DNA from: an uncultured Pelagibacteraceae bacterium | Lineage (GTDB): Bacteria; Pseudomonadota; Alphaproteobacteria; Pelagibacterales; Pelagibacteraceae | Assembly (NCBI GenBank): GCA_902561015.1 | Contig: CACENB010000006.1 | Coordinates: forward strand, 1 to 51,926 | Reading direction: 5' to 3' | Length of the DNA stretch: 51,926 nucleotides | In this document: piece after piece, positions 8,564 to 16,030 of the stretch | How the letters are laid out: every line of letters begins with the position of its first letter | How positions within the stretch are numbered: position 1 is the first letter of the stretch | Position numbers and translations under genes: made by a program | The notes under the pieces: model-generated | Database searches by the model: none | The model's input: the letters and a program-made list of their open reading frames with translations, nothing else | What the model was told of the DNA's origin: nothing

Positions 8564-9715
8564 ATGGGCTTTTTCTTATTAACTGGCATGTTTAGATCTG
8601 GCAGCACATATCTTTCACGTTTATTAGATAATCAAAAAAATATATATTGTAACTCTGATGTCTTTTTTCACCCATTTAAATTACTTAGATATACAGTTTT
8701 AAAAAAGGAAAATATCAAAGTAGATTTTGAAAGCCCATTGGAGGATTATTTTTTAAGTTTTGAAGATCAAATAAAGTTTAAGAAAATTATTGAATGTAAA
8801 TTAGACACGAGTTTTAAAAGAAAGGATGTTAATTTAACTCAAAAATTAATGCTTGAAAGAGCTAATTTGTATGAAAAAAATTTAATTCCGCTTCTAAAAA
8901 AATTTAAACCTAAAAAATTCTCCGATTATATAAAAATGACAGGAGATTATTCAAAAAAAAATTTTAACAAGAAGATTTTTGGTTATAAATCTAATTGGTG
9001 TAATGAGTTTAGTTATCCATTAATTAAAAAATTTCCTAAAATTAAGATCATTTTTATAGTTAGAGATCCACGATCAGTTATTAATTCAAAATTAGGTAGG
9101 AAAATTAAGTACCCTTTAATGCCAATGATTTATCAGTGGAGAAAAAGTGTAGGTATTATGCTGGATATATTTAGAAATCATAATGATCATAATAATGTTT
9201 ACATATGTAAATATGAGAATTTAGTATCAAAACCAAAAAAAATTATAAAAAGTATTATGAGGTTTCTAGGAGATAAAAATAATAATATAGTTTTGACAAA
9301 AGATCTTTTAGATGCGAATAAAAAAAAATGGCTTCAAAACTCATCTTTCAAAAATAATGAAATTAAAAAATTAAATAATTGGAAAACCAAATTAAATAAA
9401 AATCAAATTAAAGTAATTGAAAATCTTTGTTTTTATGAAATGAGGCTTTTAAATTATAAATGTCAGAAAAATAACTCTTTTTTCAATAAATATAAAAAAT
9501 TTAATAAACTTGAAAAAAAGCCTTACGATGTGAAATTTGTTAGATATTTAAAGAAAAATTATATCTTTAACAAAAACCTATTTAGTTTGGAAAAGTCAAG
9601 AAACTATCTGTTAAGTTCAAAAAAAATGAATATAAAAACTAATAATAAAGATATTGAAAAATTTTTCTTAAAAAAAGAAATTTATAAAATACTAAAAAAT
9701 GCAAAAATTAGATAA
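8564..9715 (+). CDS. Sulfotransferase family protein
   Basis: A 383-residue protein with the two PAPS-binding signatures of the sulfotransferase superfamily: the 5'-phosphosulfate loop R-S-G-S-T-Y-L-S-R-L near residue 11-21, and the 3'-phosphate segment F-I-V-R-D-P-R-S-V-I-N-S-K about residue 165-178. An H-P-F region and a Y-E-N-L segment fit carbohydrate sulfotransferase relatives. Length is at the long end because of a lysine-rich C-terminal tail. It would move sulfate from PAPS to a hydroxyl or amino group of the glycan. Its last 17 bases overlap the start of the following aminopeptidase-like gene, so the two are coupled. It diverges from the methyltransferase across 78 bases. Confidence 0.78.
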   Translation: MGFFLLTGMFRSGSTYLSRLLDNQKNIYCNSDVFFHPFKLLRYTVLKKENIKVDFESPLEDYFLSFEDQIKFKKIIECKLDTSFKRKDVNLTQKLMLERANLYEKNLIPLLKKFKPKKFSDYIKMTGDYSKKNFNKKIFGYKSNWCNEFSYPLIKKFPKIKIIFIVRDPRSVINSKLGRKIKYPLMPMIYQWRKSVGIMLDIFRNHNDHNNVYICKYENLVSKPKKIIKSIMRFLGDKNNNIVLTKDLLDANKKKWLQNSSFKNNEIKKLNNWKTKLNKNQIKVIENLCFYEMRLLNYKCQKNNSFFNKYKKFNKLEKKPYDVKFVRYLKKNYIFNKNLFSLEKSRNYLLSSKKMNIKTNNKDIEKFFLKKEIYKILKNAKIR

Positions 9716-11012
9716 CAAGATACACTTTTTCCCTCAACACTGGAGTGTTTCAAGAGAAAGAATGTATAATTTTATTAAAAAATATTATTTATTGAATAGA
9801 ACAGTTGTTTCAAATGATCAAACAAAATTTGCAAATGACTTGAAAAAGTTATTTGATGGAAAAATCATAAAAGAAAAACCAGGATCTAAATGCTTAACTT
9901 GGAAAATACCAAAAAATTGGAATGTAAAGGAGGCGTATATATCAGATTTAAAAAATAATGTTATTATTGATTTTAGAAATAATCCATTGCACCTTTGGTC
10001 ATACAGCAAATCTTTTAATGGTAAAATAAGTACAACAGATTTATTAAAACATATTTCTACTGATATTAATAGACCAGACGAATTTCCTTATCATTACTCC
10101 AATAGTTTTAATCACAATTACGATCAATGGGGATTCTCAGCACCTTACAATAAAATTTTAAAACTAAAAGATAAATTTTATAAGGTAAAGATTAACTCAT
10201 CTTTTGATAATAAAAATCATTTACAAGTAGTTACAAAAAAAATTAAAGGTAGATCAAAAAAAACTATTTTAATTATGGCTCACACTTGTCACCCTGGTAT
10301 AGTGAGTGATGGTATAGCATGTATAGCAGCAGCTTATGAAATATTTAATCTACTAAAAAAAAGAAAAAATTATTATAGTTATGAATTTATCTTTGGTCCT
10401 GAATATTTTGCTGCTGCCAGTTATCTAAAACGTAATATTAAAAATAAAAAAAACATTAAATTTGGTATTTTTTTTGACACATTAAGTAATCATGAACCTA
10501 TGACATTACAAAAAAGTGTTCAATCAAATACTCAAATTGATAAACTATTTCAAAACATTTTTAGAAATCATCTTAAAAATTCTAAGATAGGAAATTTTAA
10601 AGAAATGATTGGTAATGATGAATTATTTTATAACGGCACAAATATAAATATTCCAACAATAGGTATTGCAAGAGATAAAAATCGAGAATATCACTACAAC
10701 ACAGATAATTTAGAAAATCTTTCATTATATAAATTGGAGGAAAGTATCTGGGTTATATTTAGAGGTTTGATTGCACTTGAAAACAATAAAAAAGTGAAAC
10801 TTAAATATCTTGGACCGCTATCAAGAGGAAATTTTTTAAAGGAAAAATTAAAGAAAATTAAAAATTTAGACTGGAAAAAAAATGAAAAAATTTTAATTCT
10901 TGCAAATGGAAAAAATTCAATTTTAGATATTTCTGAGAAATTAGATGTAGATTTCTATTATGTCTTAGAAATATTAAAATGTATTCCTAAAAAGTTTATT
11001 TCTTTAAGATAA
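9699..11012 (+). CDS. DUF4910/M28-like aminopeptidase-domain protein (copy 2)
   Basis: A 437-residue paralogue of the gene at 3552-4862, with the same architecture. Candidate metal ligands are H198 in T-C-H-P-G, D204 in V-S-D-G, E235 in G-P-E-Y and H332 in E-Y-H-Y-N-T-D. Unlike copy 1, this one keeps the bridging-Asp position, although the usual Ser-Gly after it is Ala-Cys. The final ~45 residues form a winged-helix-like tail. It begins inside the sulfotransferase gene and ends with a 9-base overlap with the opposing cytidylyltransferase gene. Families like this accompany sialic-acid-like sugar genes, but no reaction has been firmly assigned as far as I know. Confidence 0.75.
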   Translation: MQKLDNKIHFFPQHWSVSRERMYNFIKKYYLLNRTVVSNDQTKFANDLKKLFDGKIIKEKPGSKCLTWKIPKNWNVKEAYISDLKNNVIIDFRNNPLHLWSYSKSFNGKISTTDLLKHISTDINRPDEFPYHYSNSFNHNYDQWGFSAPYNKILKLKDKFYKVKINSSFDNKNHLQVVTKKIKGRSKKTILIMAHTCHPGIVSDGIACIAAAYEIFNLLKKRKNYYSYEFIFGPEYFAAASYLKRNIKNKKNIKFGIFFDTLSNHEPMTLQKSVQSNTQIDKLFQNIFRNHLKNSKIGNFKEMIGNDELFYNGTNINIPTIGIARDKNREYHYNTDNLENLSLYKLEESIWVIFRGLIALENNKKVKLKYLGPLSRGNFLKEKLKKIKNLDWKKNEKILILANGKNSILDISEKLDVDFYYVLEILKCIPKKFISLR

Positions 11013-11687
11013 TTTTTTTAAATGCTTAAAATCCTCAGCATAATCAATATCTATTGATTTATAGGTTGGCATGTAATATCCAACAAGTTTTTTCCCGTAG
11101 AATGTTTTTTCTTTTAAAAAATTTTTAATTCTTGCACAATAAATACTTCCATTTCCTGCATAAAATTGTTCAAATTCAGAACTCTTTTTCTCAACTTTTT
11201 TTGGAAAAATTATCTTTAACCATTTTTTTTCGTATTGCATAGCTTTATATGGTAATTGTACAAATTTTGTAACAGCCATAGCATAATTTGCATTTAACTT
11301 AATTAGTTTTTCTATAGTTCCGTCTATATCTTTTGTATTTCTTAGTGGTGCGGTTGGATAAAGAACGCAAATAATATCAAATTTTTTTAAAGTTTTGTTT
11401 TTTAGAATATCAAGACAAACTTGGTGAACAGTTGCATTATCTGATGCTAAATTTTTATTCCTATGATGAATAATTACTTTAAACTTTTCACTTATTTTTC
11501 TAATTTTAGGGCAATCAGTAGAAACTATGAGCTGGTTAATATATTTTGATTTTAATGCGTATTTAATTGTATGAGTTATTATTGGTTTTCCACTAAAATT
11601 AAGAATATTCTTATTTTTTAATCTCTTTGATCCTTTTCGGGCAGGAATTATTCCTAGAATTTTTGGTTTTGTTTTGAAGCTTAACAT
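11004..11687 (-). CDS. CMP-nonulosonate cytidylyltransferase (PseF/NeuA family)
   Basis: A 227-residue cytidylyltransferase. The N-terminal CTP loop is A-R-K-G-S-K-R-L-K-N-K-N (residues 16-27), followed by G-K-P-I-I-T-H-T-I, V-S-T-D-C and L-Y-P-T-A-P-L-R-N, the pattern of CMP-sialate, CMP-legionaminate and CMP-pseudaminate synthetases. It would activate a nonulosonic acid with CTP for a glycosyltransferase. Its D-N-A-T-V-H segment and closeness to pseI make the PseF role the best guess, but a second family member at 22640-23338 means the pairing is not certain. It diverges from the formyltransferase-like gene over only 31 bases. Confidence 0.78.
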   Translation of the reverse strand: MLSFKTKPKILGIIPARKGSKRLKNKNILNFSGKPIITHTIKYALKSKYINQLIVSTDCPKIRKISEKFKVIIHHRNKNLASDNATVHQVCLDILKNKTLKKFDIICVLYPTAPLRNTKDIDGTIEKLIKLNANYAMAVTKFVQLPYKAMQYEKKWLKIIFPKKVEKKSSEFEQFYAGNGSIYCARIKNFLKEKTFYGKKLVGYYMPTYKSIDIDYAEDFKHLKKLS

Positions 11688-11718
11688 TTTTTATATACAA
11701 TATATATATAATTTTAAA

Positions 11719-12357
11719 ATGTTTAAAGTAGCTTTTTTATTTGATAAGTCTAATTCGTGGATAAAAAAATATTTTAAAAATTTTAGCTACAAAAAAAAAA
11801 AATTTATGTTCAAATTTTTTTTTGATTCAAAAAAAATTAAAAATTTCGATATTGTTTTCATACTTGGGTATACAAAAATTTTAAAAACAAAATTTCTTAA
11901 TTATAATAAATTAAATCTTCTTATTCATGAAAGTGATCTTCCTTATGGGAAAGGTTTTTCCCCGATTCAATGGCAAATTCTAAAAGGAAAAAAAAAAATA
12001 ATTTTTTCTATCTTAGAAGCAGTTAAAAACTTTGACTCTGGTGCTATTTTTGAAAAAAAAAAAATTGTATTTAAAGGAAATGAATTGAACAATGATATTA
12101 GAAAGATTCAAGGTGAAACAACTCTGTATCTAGTTAAAAATTTTCTCAAGGATTATCCAAAAAATATATTAAAAAAAATACCGCAGAAAGGCAAAAGCAC
12201 ATATTTTAAAAGAAGAAATTTGAATGATAGTCAATTAGATATAAATAAATCAATAAAAAGCCAATTCAATCTTTTAAGAATTGTGGATAACGAAAAATAT
12301 CCTGCGTTTTTTAAATATAAGTCTAAAAAATACAAATTAAAAATTTTTAATTTTTAG
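11719..12357 (+). CDS. Formyltransferase-like protein of pseudaminate-type clusters (ESDLP variant)
   Basis: A formyltransferase-superfamily protein; I start it at the ATG 11719 (212 residues), because an in-frame ATG at 11674 would run inside the divergent cytidylyltransferase start. The active-site block reads L-L-I-H-E-S-D-L-P-Y-G-K-G, with the catalytic His but Leu in place of the usual Asn, and N-F-D-S-G-A-I-F keeps the Asp. This variant is typical of a subfamily found beside pseI-like genes. A role in N-formylating the 4-amino sugar made by PseC is attractive, since no PseH acetyltransferase is seen, but is inference. Two A12 runs (11791-11802 and 12053-12064) lie in the gene. Its end overlaps the next, opposing gene by 11 bases. 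Confidence 0.7.
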   Translation: MFKVAFLFDKSNSWIKKYFKNFSYKKKKFMFKFFFDSKKIKNFDIVFILGYTKILKTKFLNYNKLNLLIHESDLPYGKGFSPIQWQILKGKKKIIFSILEAVKNFDSGAIFEKKKIVFKGNELNNDIRKIQGETTLYLVKNFLKDYPKNILKKIPQKGKSTYFKRRNLNDSQLDINKSIKSQFNLLRIVDNEKYPAFFKYKSKKYKLKIFNF

Positions 12358-13018
12358 ATTTTTCAATAATTGAGTTACAGTAAATTTTATTTTTATGTAT
12401 TTTGGAATTTGAAAAAAAAATATTTAATTTCTTATATTTGATAAAAGCTTTCGAGTAGTATTTGCTATCTAACATTCTTATTTTGTTGTAAATCTCTTTA
12501 ATTTTCATTTCTTTTATTTCGTTATTTTTAACTTTTAAACGTTTAAAAATTCCAACCTTTCCTTTCTGATTTTTTAAATTAACTTTTTTCATTTTTTCGA
12601 TTTTTTTAATCATTATATATGTTTTATCAGACATCCTAAGAAAAATTTGATCTAAATTTCCATTTAGAGAAATTTTTTCTTTAGAAATTATTTTACCAGC
12701 ATCAATTTTCTCTGATGCTTTTAAAGCAAAAATAGGTGAATTATTGTATCCTCTTTTTATTAAATTTTGTATTGGGCTCCCACCTCTTCCAAAAGGCAAT
12801 GGGGAAGTATGAAAAATAATACAGAAATAATCTTTAATGATTTTTTTTGGTATTTTGTATCTCCAGTGAGGAAAATAAATATATTTGGGATTAAATTTTT
12901 TTAAATTTTTTTGATTCAATTCACTTTTTTTATAAAAAAATTTATAATTTTTACCTAATTTTATTTTTTTATTATCAAGCCATTTCACCGAGCAATATAC
13001 TAAATACTTATTTTTCAT
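12347..13018 (-). CDS. Formyltransferase-like protein of nonulosonate clusters (second type)
   Basis: A 223-residue formyltransferase-superfamily member. The signature is I-I-F-H-T-S-P-L-P-F-G-R-G-G-S-P, with the catalytic His present and Ile where the classical Asn would sit; K-I-D-A-G-K-I supplies the Asp. It differs from its neighbour at 11719 in the G-R-G-G-S-P-I-Q block and is a separate subfamily, not a recent duplicate. No C-terminal Fmt domain is obvious. It is 7 bases downstream of the PIG-L deacetylase gene on the same strand, so deacetylation followed by formylation (swap of an N-acetyl for an N-formyl group) would be a coherent pair of reactions; this is inferred from adjacency. 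Confidence 0.68.
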   Translation of the reverse strand: MKNKYLVYCSVKWLDNKKIKLGKNYKFFYKKSELNQKNLKKFNPKYIYFPHWRYKIPKKIIKDYFCIIFHTSPLPFGRGGSPIQNLIKRGYNNSPIFALKASEKIDAGKIISKEKISLNGNLDQIFLRMSDKTYIMIKKIEKMKKVNLKNQKGKVGIFKRLKVKNNEIKEMKIKEIYNKIRMLDSKYYSKAFIKYKKLNIFFSNSKIHKNKIYCNSIIEKSKN

Positions 13019-13025
13019 AAAACGA

Positions 13026-13712
13026 TTATGAAATAATTTTTCTTACAATTTCAAAAGACTCTGCCATTTTTAATCCGACAGAATTTCCTCTATATTTTGC
13101 CAGGTTTTCAATACCTGAAATCGACCTAGAATTAGGATAATTCATCATTTCTTTTTTATAAGCTAAAAGAGCAGATTTTTTTTTCTGCCAAATTTTAGAT
13201 ATATCAAGAAATAAATTAGGTTTAAAATTTGGAGAAATTTTATAAGCTGCGAAATCTGTTGAAGAAGGAATTTCAAAAAATCTAATTTCAGTTTTTTTAT
13301 TTTTATTTAAAGGCCTAAAGGCAGTTAAACAAGCTTTTGAAATTATATGATGATCAATATTTAAGTCACCTATATGATGAGTGTATACTATATCTGGTTT
13401 GAACTTTTTACTTATTTGCTCAATTTTTTTTACTATATTCAAAATCGATATACTATCTAATTCATTATCTGGATATTTAAAGTTTTCTAACCACTTAAAA
13501 CCTAGTATCTTTGAAGCTAGAATTGAATTTTTTCTTCTTAATTTAATTATTGAAGAGTCATTTAATTTATTATCTTTTAAATTTCTTGCTGAAACCCCAT
13601 CAGTAAATGAGACTGCTTCAATCTTATGTTTTAACTTTTTATGATAAACAATAGCTCCACCGCAACCTATTGTTTCATCATCTGGGTGTGCAACAATAAT
13701 AAGTATTTTCAT
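13026..13712 (-). CDS. PIG-L/LmbE family N-deacetylase
   Basis: A 228-residue protein with the diagnostic zinc-site motif A-H-P-D-D-E at residues 8-13 near the N-terminus, followed by C-G-G, and a second ligand region H-H-I-G-D-L-N-I-D-H-H in the middle. PIG-L family enzymes hydrolyse N-acetyl groups from GlcNAc-type sugars. In this setting the substrate is probably an N-acetyl hexosamine or a nonulosonate precursor. It starts 28 bases from the divergent small gene preceding pseI and is followed by the second formyltransferase-like gene. No other deacetylase is seen in the island. Confidence 0.82.
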   Translation of the reverse strand: MKILIIVAHPDDETIGCGGAIVYHKKLKHKIEAVSFTDGVSARNLKDNKLNDSSIIKLRRKNSILASKILGFKWLENFKYPDNELDSISILNIVKKIEQISKKFKPDIVYTHHIGDLNIDHHIISKACLTAFRPLNKNKKTEIRFFEIPSSTDFAAYKISPNFKPNLFLDISKIWQKKKSALLAYKKEMMNYPNSRSISGIENLAKYRGNSVGLKMAESFEIVRKIIS

Positions 13713-13723
13713 TTAATTGAAAC

Positions 13724-13729
13724 TATAAT
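13724..13729 (+). promoter_or_regulatory. Candidate -10 box for the small gene-pseI transcript
   Basis: A perfect TATAAT lies 11 bases before the ATG at 13741 in a 28-base divergent gap. No convincing -35 is seen. A start site about 7 bases downstream would give a leader of only a few bases. The opposite strand reads TATTATAG over the same spot, which could serve the PIG-L gene. Confidence 0.35.
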
Positions 13730-13740
13730 ATTAAACTATA

Positions 13741-13944
13741 ATGAAATCAAAAAATAAAAAATCTCTTCAACTGATTAACAAAATACAGAAAATAAGATCA
13801 AAAAACAATGTAAATTGGATGAACATACTTAGATTGGGTTTTAAGCATGATCCAAAGGCTGCATCAAAGATTATGTATAACATTTATATCGATGATCAGA
13901 GAATATCAAAACTTGTAAAAGAACTTTACAAGATATCGAGATGA
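13741..13944 (+). CDS. Small conserved-looking protein coupled to pseI
   Basis: A 67-residue protein, basic at the N-terminus, with a W-M-N-I-L-R-L-G-F-K-H-D-P-K-A-A segment followed by a predicted helix ending in V-K-E-L-Y-K. It has no signal peptide or membrane segment. Its TGA overlaps the pseI ATG (ATGA at 13941-13944), so the two are translationally coupled. From memory, similar short proteins occur just before NeuB-type synthases in other nonulosonate clusters, but I know of no assigned function. A helper of the synthase or of substrate transfer is a reasonable guess and no more. Confidence 0.65.
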   Translation: MKSKNKKSLQLINKIQKIRSKNNVNWMNILRLGFKHDPKAASKIMYNIYIDDQRISKLVKELYKISR

Positions 13945-14963
13945 TAAGAATAAAAAAGAATAAAATTTTTTTTATTGCTGAATTATCTGCAAATCACAAT
14001 GGAAATTTAATCCACGCAAAAAAGTTAATAAAATGTGCCAAAGCAAATGGTGCTTCAGCAATAAAACTCCAAACCTATACAGCTGATTCTATGACCTTTA
14101 ATTCAAAAAAAGAAATTTTTAAGATAAAGAGAGGATTATGGAAGGGTTATAAGCTTTGGGATTTGTATAATAAAGCAAAAACACCCTACGAGTGGCATCC
14201 AAAACTTTTTAAATACGCGAAGAAACTTAAAATTCCAATTTTTAGTACTCCCTTTGATGTTCATGCAGTTGATTTTTTAGAGAAATTAAAATGTCCATTT
14301 TATAAAGTTGCCTCATTTGAAATGACAGATTTGGAGTTAATAAAAAAAATTGCAAAAACAAGAAAGCCAATTATTATTTCTACTGGTTTATCAAATCTGA
14401 AAGAAATCAAGTTAGCATATGATACAGCTAAAAAATATGGATCAAGTCAGATTATTTTACTTTATTGTGTTAGTAATTATCCATCAGATATAAAGGATTT
14501 TAACGTGAACAATATTGAAATTTTGAAAAAAAAATTTAATTGTGAAATTGGCCTATCTGATCATTCAAAAGGATCATTTGTTGGAATTTGCTCTGTCACT
14601 TCTGGTGTGAATGTTGTTGAGAAACATATCGGTTTAGATGGGCAAAAAAATGGTTTGGATATTGAATTTTCCTTAAGAGGAAAAGAAATAAAAAATTATA
14701 TAAATGATTTAAATAATACAAAAGAAATTTTTAAAAGAAAAAAATTTTTTAGAAGTAAAAATGAGTTAAAAAATTCTATTTTTAAAAGATCTATATTCGT
14801 CTCAAAAAAAATCAATAAAGGAGATAAGTTTAGCAAAGAAAATTTGATAACAAAAAGACCTGGATTTGGAATTTCTCCAATATATTATTCTAGATTAATT
14901 GGAAAACGGGCAAAAAGAAATTACCGTTACTCTGATTTAATTTCAAAAAAAGAATTATTTTGA
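13941..14963 (+). CDS. pseI: Pseudaminic acid synthase
   Basis: A 340-residue NeuB-family enzyme condensing PEP with a 6-deoxy-AltdiNAc-type sugar to give a pseudaminate-type nine-carbon acid. The TIM barrel opens with I-A-E-L-S-A-N-H-N-G; the PseI hallmark T-P-Y-E-W-H is at residues 81-86, with L-W-D-L-Y-N-K-A before it. The two metal-ligand histidines are present: H208 (S-D-H-S) and H229 (V-E-K-H-I). A C-terminal SAF/antifreeze-like domain (R-S-I-F-V-S-K-K-I-N-K-G-D, then R-P-G-F-G-I-S-P) completes the normal architecture and length. pseB and pseC lie 6 kb downstream. Its end overlaps the opposing second NeuB gene by 9 bases. Confidence 0.9.
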   Translation: MIRIKKNKIFFIAELSANHNGNLIHAKKLIKCAKANGASAIKLQTYTADSMTFNSKKEIFKIKRGLWKGYKLWDLYNKAKTPYEWHPKLFKYAKKLKIPIFSTPFDVHAVDFLEKLKCPFYKVASFEMTDLELIKKIAKTRKPIIISTGLSNLKEIKLAYDTAKKYGSSQIILLYCVSNYPSDIKDFNVNNIEILKKKFNCEIGLSDHSKGSFVGICSVTSGVNVVEKHIGLDGQKNGLDIEFSLRGKEIKNYINDLNNTKEIFKRKKFFRSKNELKNSIFKRSIFVSKKINKGDKFSKENLITKRPGFGISPIYYSRLIGKRAKRNYRYSDLISKKELF

Positions 14964-16019
14964 TTTATTTAAAAAAGATTTTTTGACAACACTATCCTTG
15001 GAAAGATTAATATTAAATCTAAAGTTTTTCATTTTTTCATACTCGATTGGGGTTATTCCATTTTCTGGTCTCATAAACTTTACTTTAACATTTTTTAAAT
15101 AGTTACCTTTTGTAACATTTTCCTTTACATAGACGCTTCTTCTAAGACTAAATCTACTTTTTAAAAAATCTTTTTTTGAATATCTTGAAACTTGCAGTGT
15201 TTTTTCAATATTTCTAATGGTGTTTACAAATGTAATTGCTTCTTTTTTTTCCAAAGAAAACATATGTTCAATTTCTTTTTTATATTTGTTTTCAGTTATT
15301 GTTTTTTCAATTAATGGCACACCTAAAGTTAGCGCTACTATATCTATATCAAAATTTGGGCTATGGTCTGAATAGGCTATGGGGTATTTAAAAATTTTCT
15401 TGAGTTTTAAAATATTTTTTATTGCTACATCGTCATACCTTGCTGGATACCCTGGAGGACAGTAATGGATTATAATATTTTTATTTCCATATTTCTCAAT
15501 TAATTTAATTACTTTAATTATTTCTTTTGTTGTAGAATTTCCTGTATCTAGTTGAATATTGGTTTTTAATTTTGCCACCTCTCTAATCAAAGGATAAAAA
15601 CTTATATCACCGGAGGCAATTTTAATAGATGGACATTTAAGTTTTTTTGCAATTTTTAATTCTTTAAGACCACCAACAGTTAAAAAAAATAAAATCTTTT
15701 TTTTATCAGCATATTTTTTTAATTTTATCCAATCACTCTCACTCAATTGTCTCCTCTCAAAAATTTTATAAAGTTTATCTCTTTTACTTAATATTTCATT
15801 TTTTTTATTAAAATATTTAAAGTTAATAATTTGATTTTTGTCAGATAGTAGATCATCTTTGTTAAATAATTGAAATTTTATTGCATCTGCTCCTGAACTT
15901 GAAGCAATATCTACAAGTTTTTTTGATGACCTTAGTCCATTATGAGTAGCACCAGCTTCAAAAGTGATAAAAGTTCTGTTTTTTGAAATTGAATATTTTC
16001 CAATATTTATTTTTCTCAT
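14955..16019 (-). CDS. Divergent NeuB-family synthase with altered metal site
   Basis: A 354-residue NeuB homologue with barrel and C-terminal SAF domain (R-R-S-V-Y-V-K-E-N-V, then M-R-P-E-N-G-I-T-P). It keeps the opening F-E-A-G-A-T-H-N-G and H219 in Y-S-D-H-S, but the second metal histidine (E-K-H in relatives) is Thr240 in L-I-E-K-T-I-T-E. Other blocks are also changed: F-L-T-V-G-G where relatives have a S-T-P-F-D-type segment, and L-D-T-G-N-S for the usual S-T-G-M. It lies 11 bases downstream of the amidotransferase gene and is the last gene of the hisH-hisF-pseA-like operon. It may condense PEP with an unusual substrate, use a different metal arrangement, or no longer catalyse the classical reaction. 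Confidence 0.75.
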   Translation of the reverse strand: MRKINIGKYSISKNRTFITFEAGATHNGLRSSKKLVDIASSSGADAIKFQLFNKDDLLSDKNQIINFKYFNKKNEILSKRDKLYKIFERRQLSESDWIKLKKYADKKKILFFLTVGGLKELKIAKKLKCPSIKIASGDISFYPLIREVAKLKTNIQLDTGNSTTKEIIKVIKLIEKYGNKNIIIHYCPPGYPARYDDVAIKNILKLKKIFKYPIAYSDHSPNFDIDIVALTLGVPLIEKTITENKYKKEIEHMFSLEKKEAITFVNTIRNIEKTLQVSRYSKKDFLKSRFSLRRSVYVKENVTKGNYLKNVKVKFMRPENGITPIEYEKMKNFRFNINLSKDSVVKKSFLNKSK

Positions 16020-16030
16020 AAAATATTATT

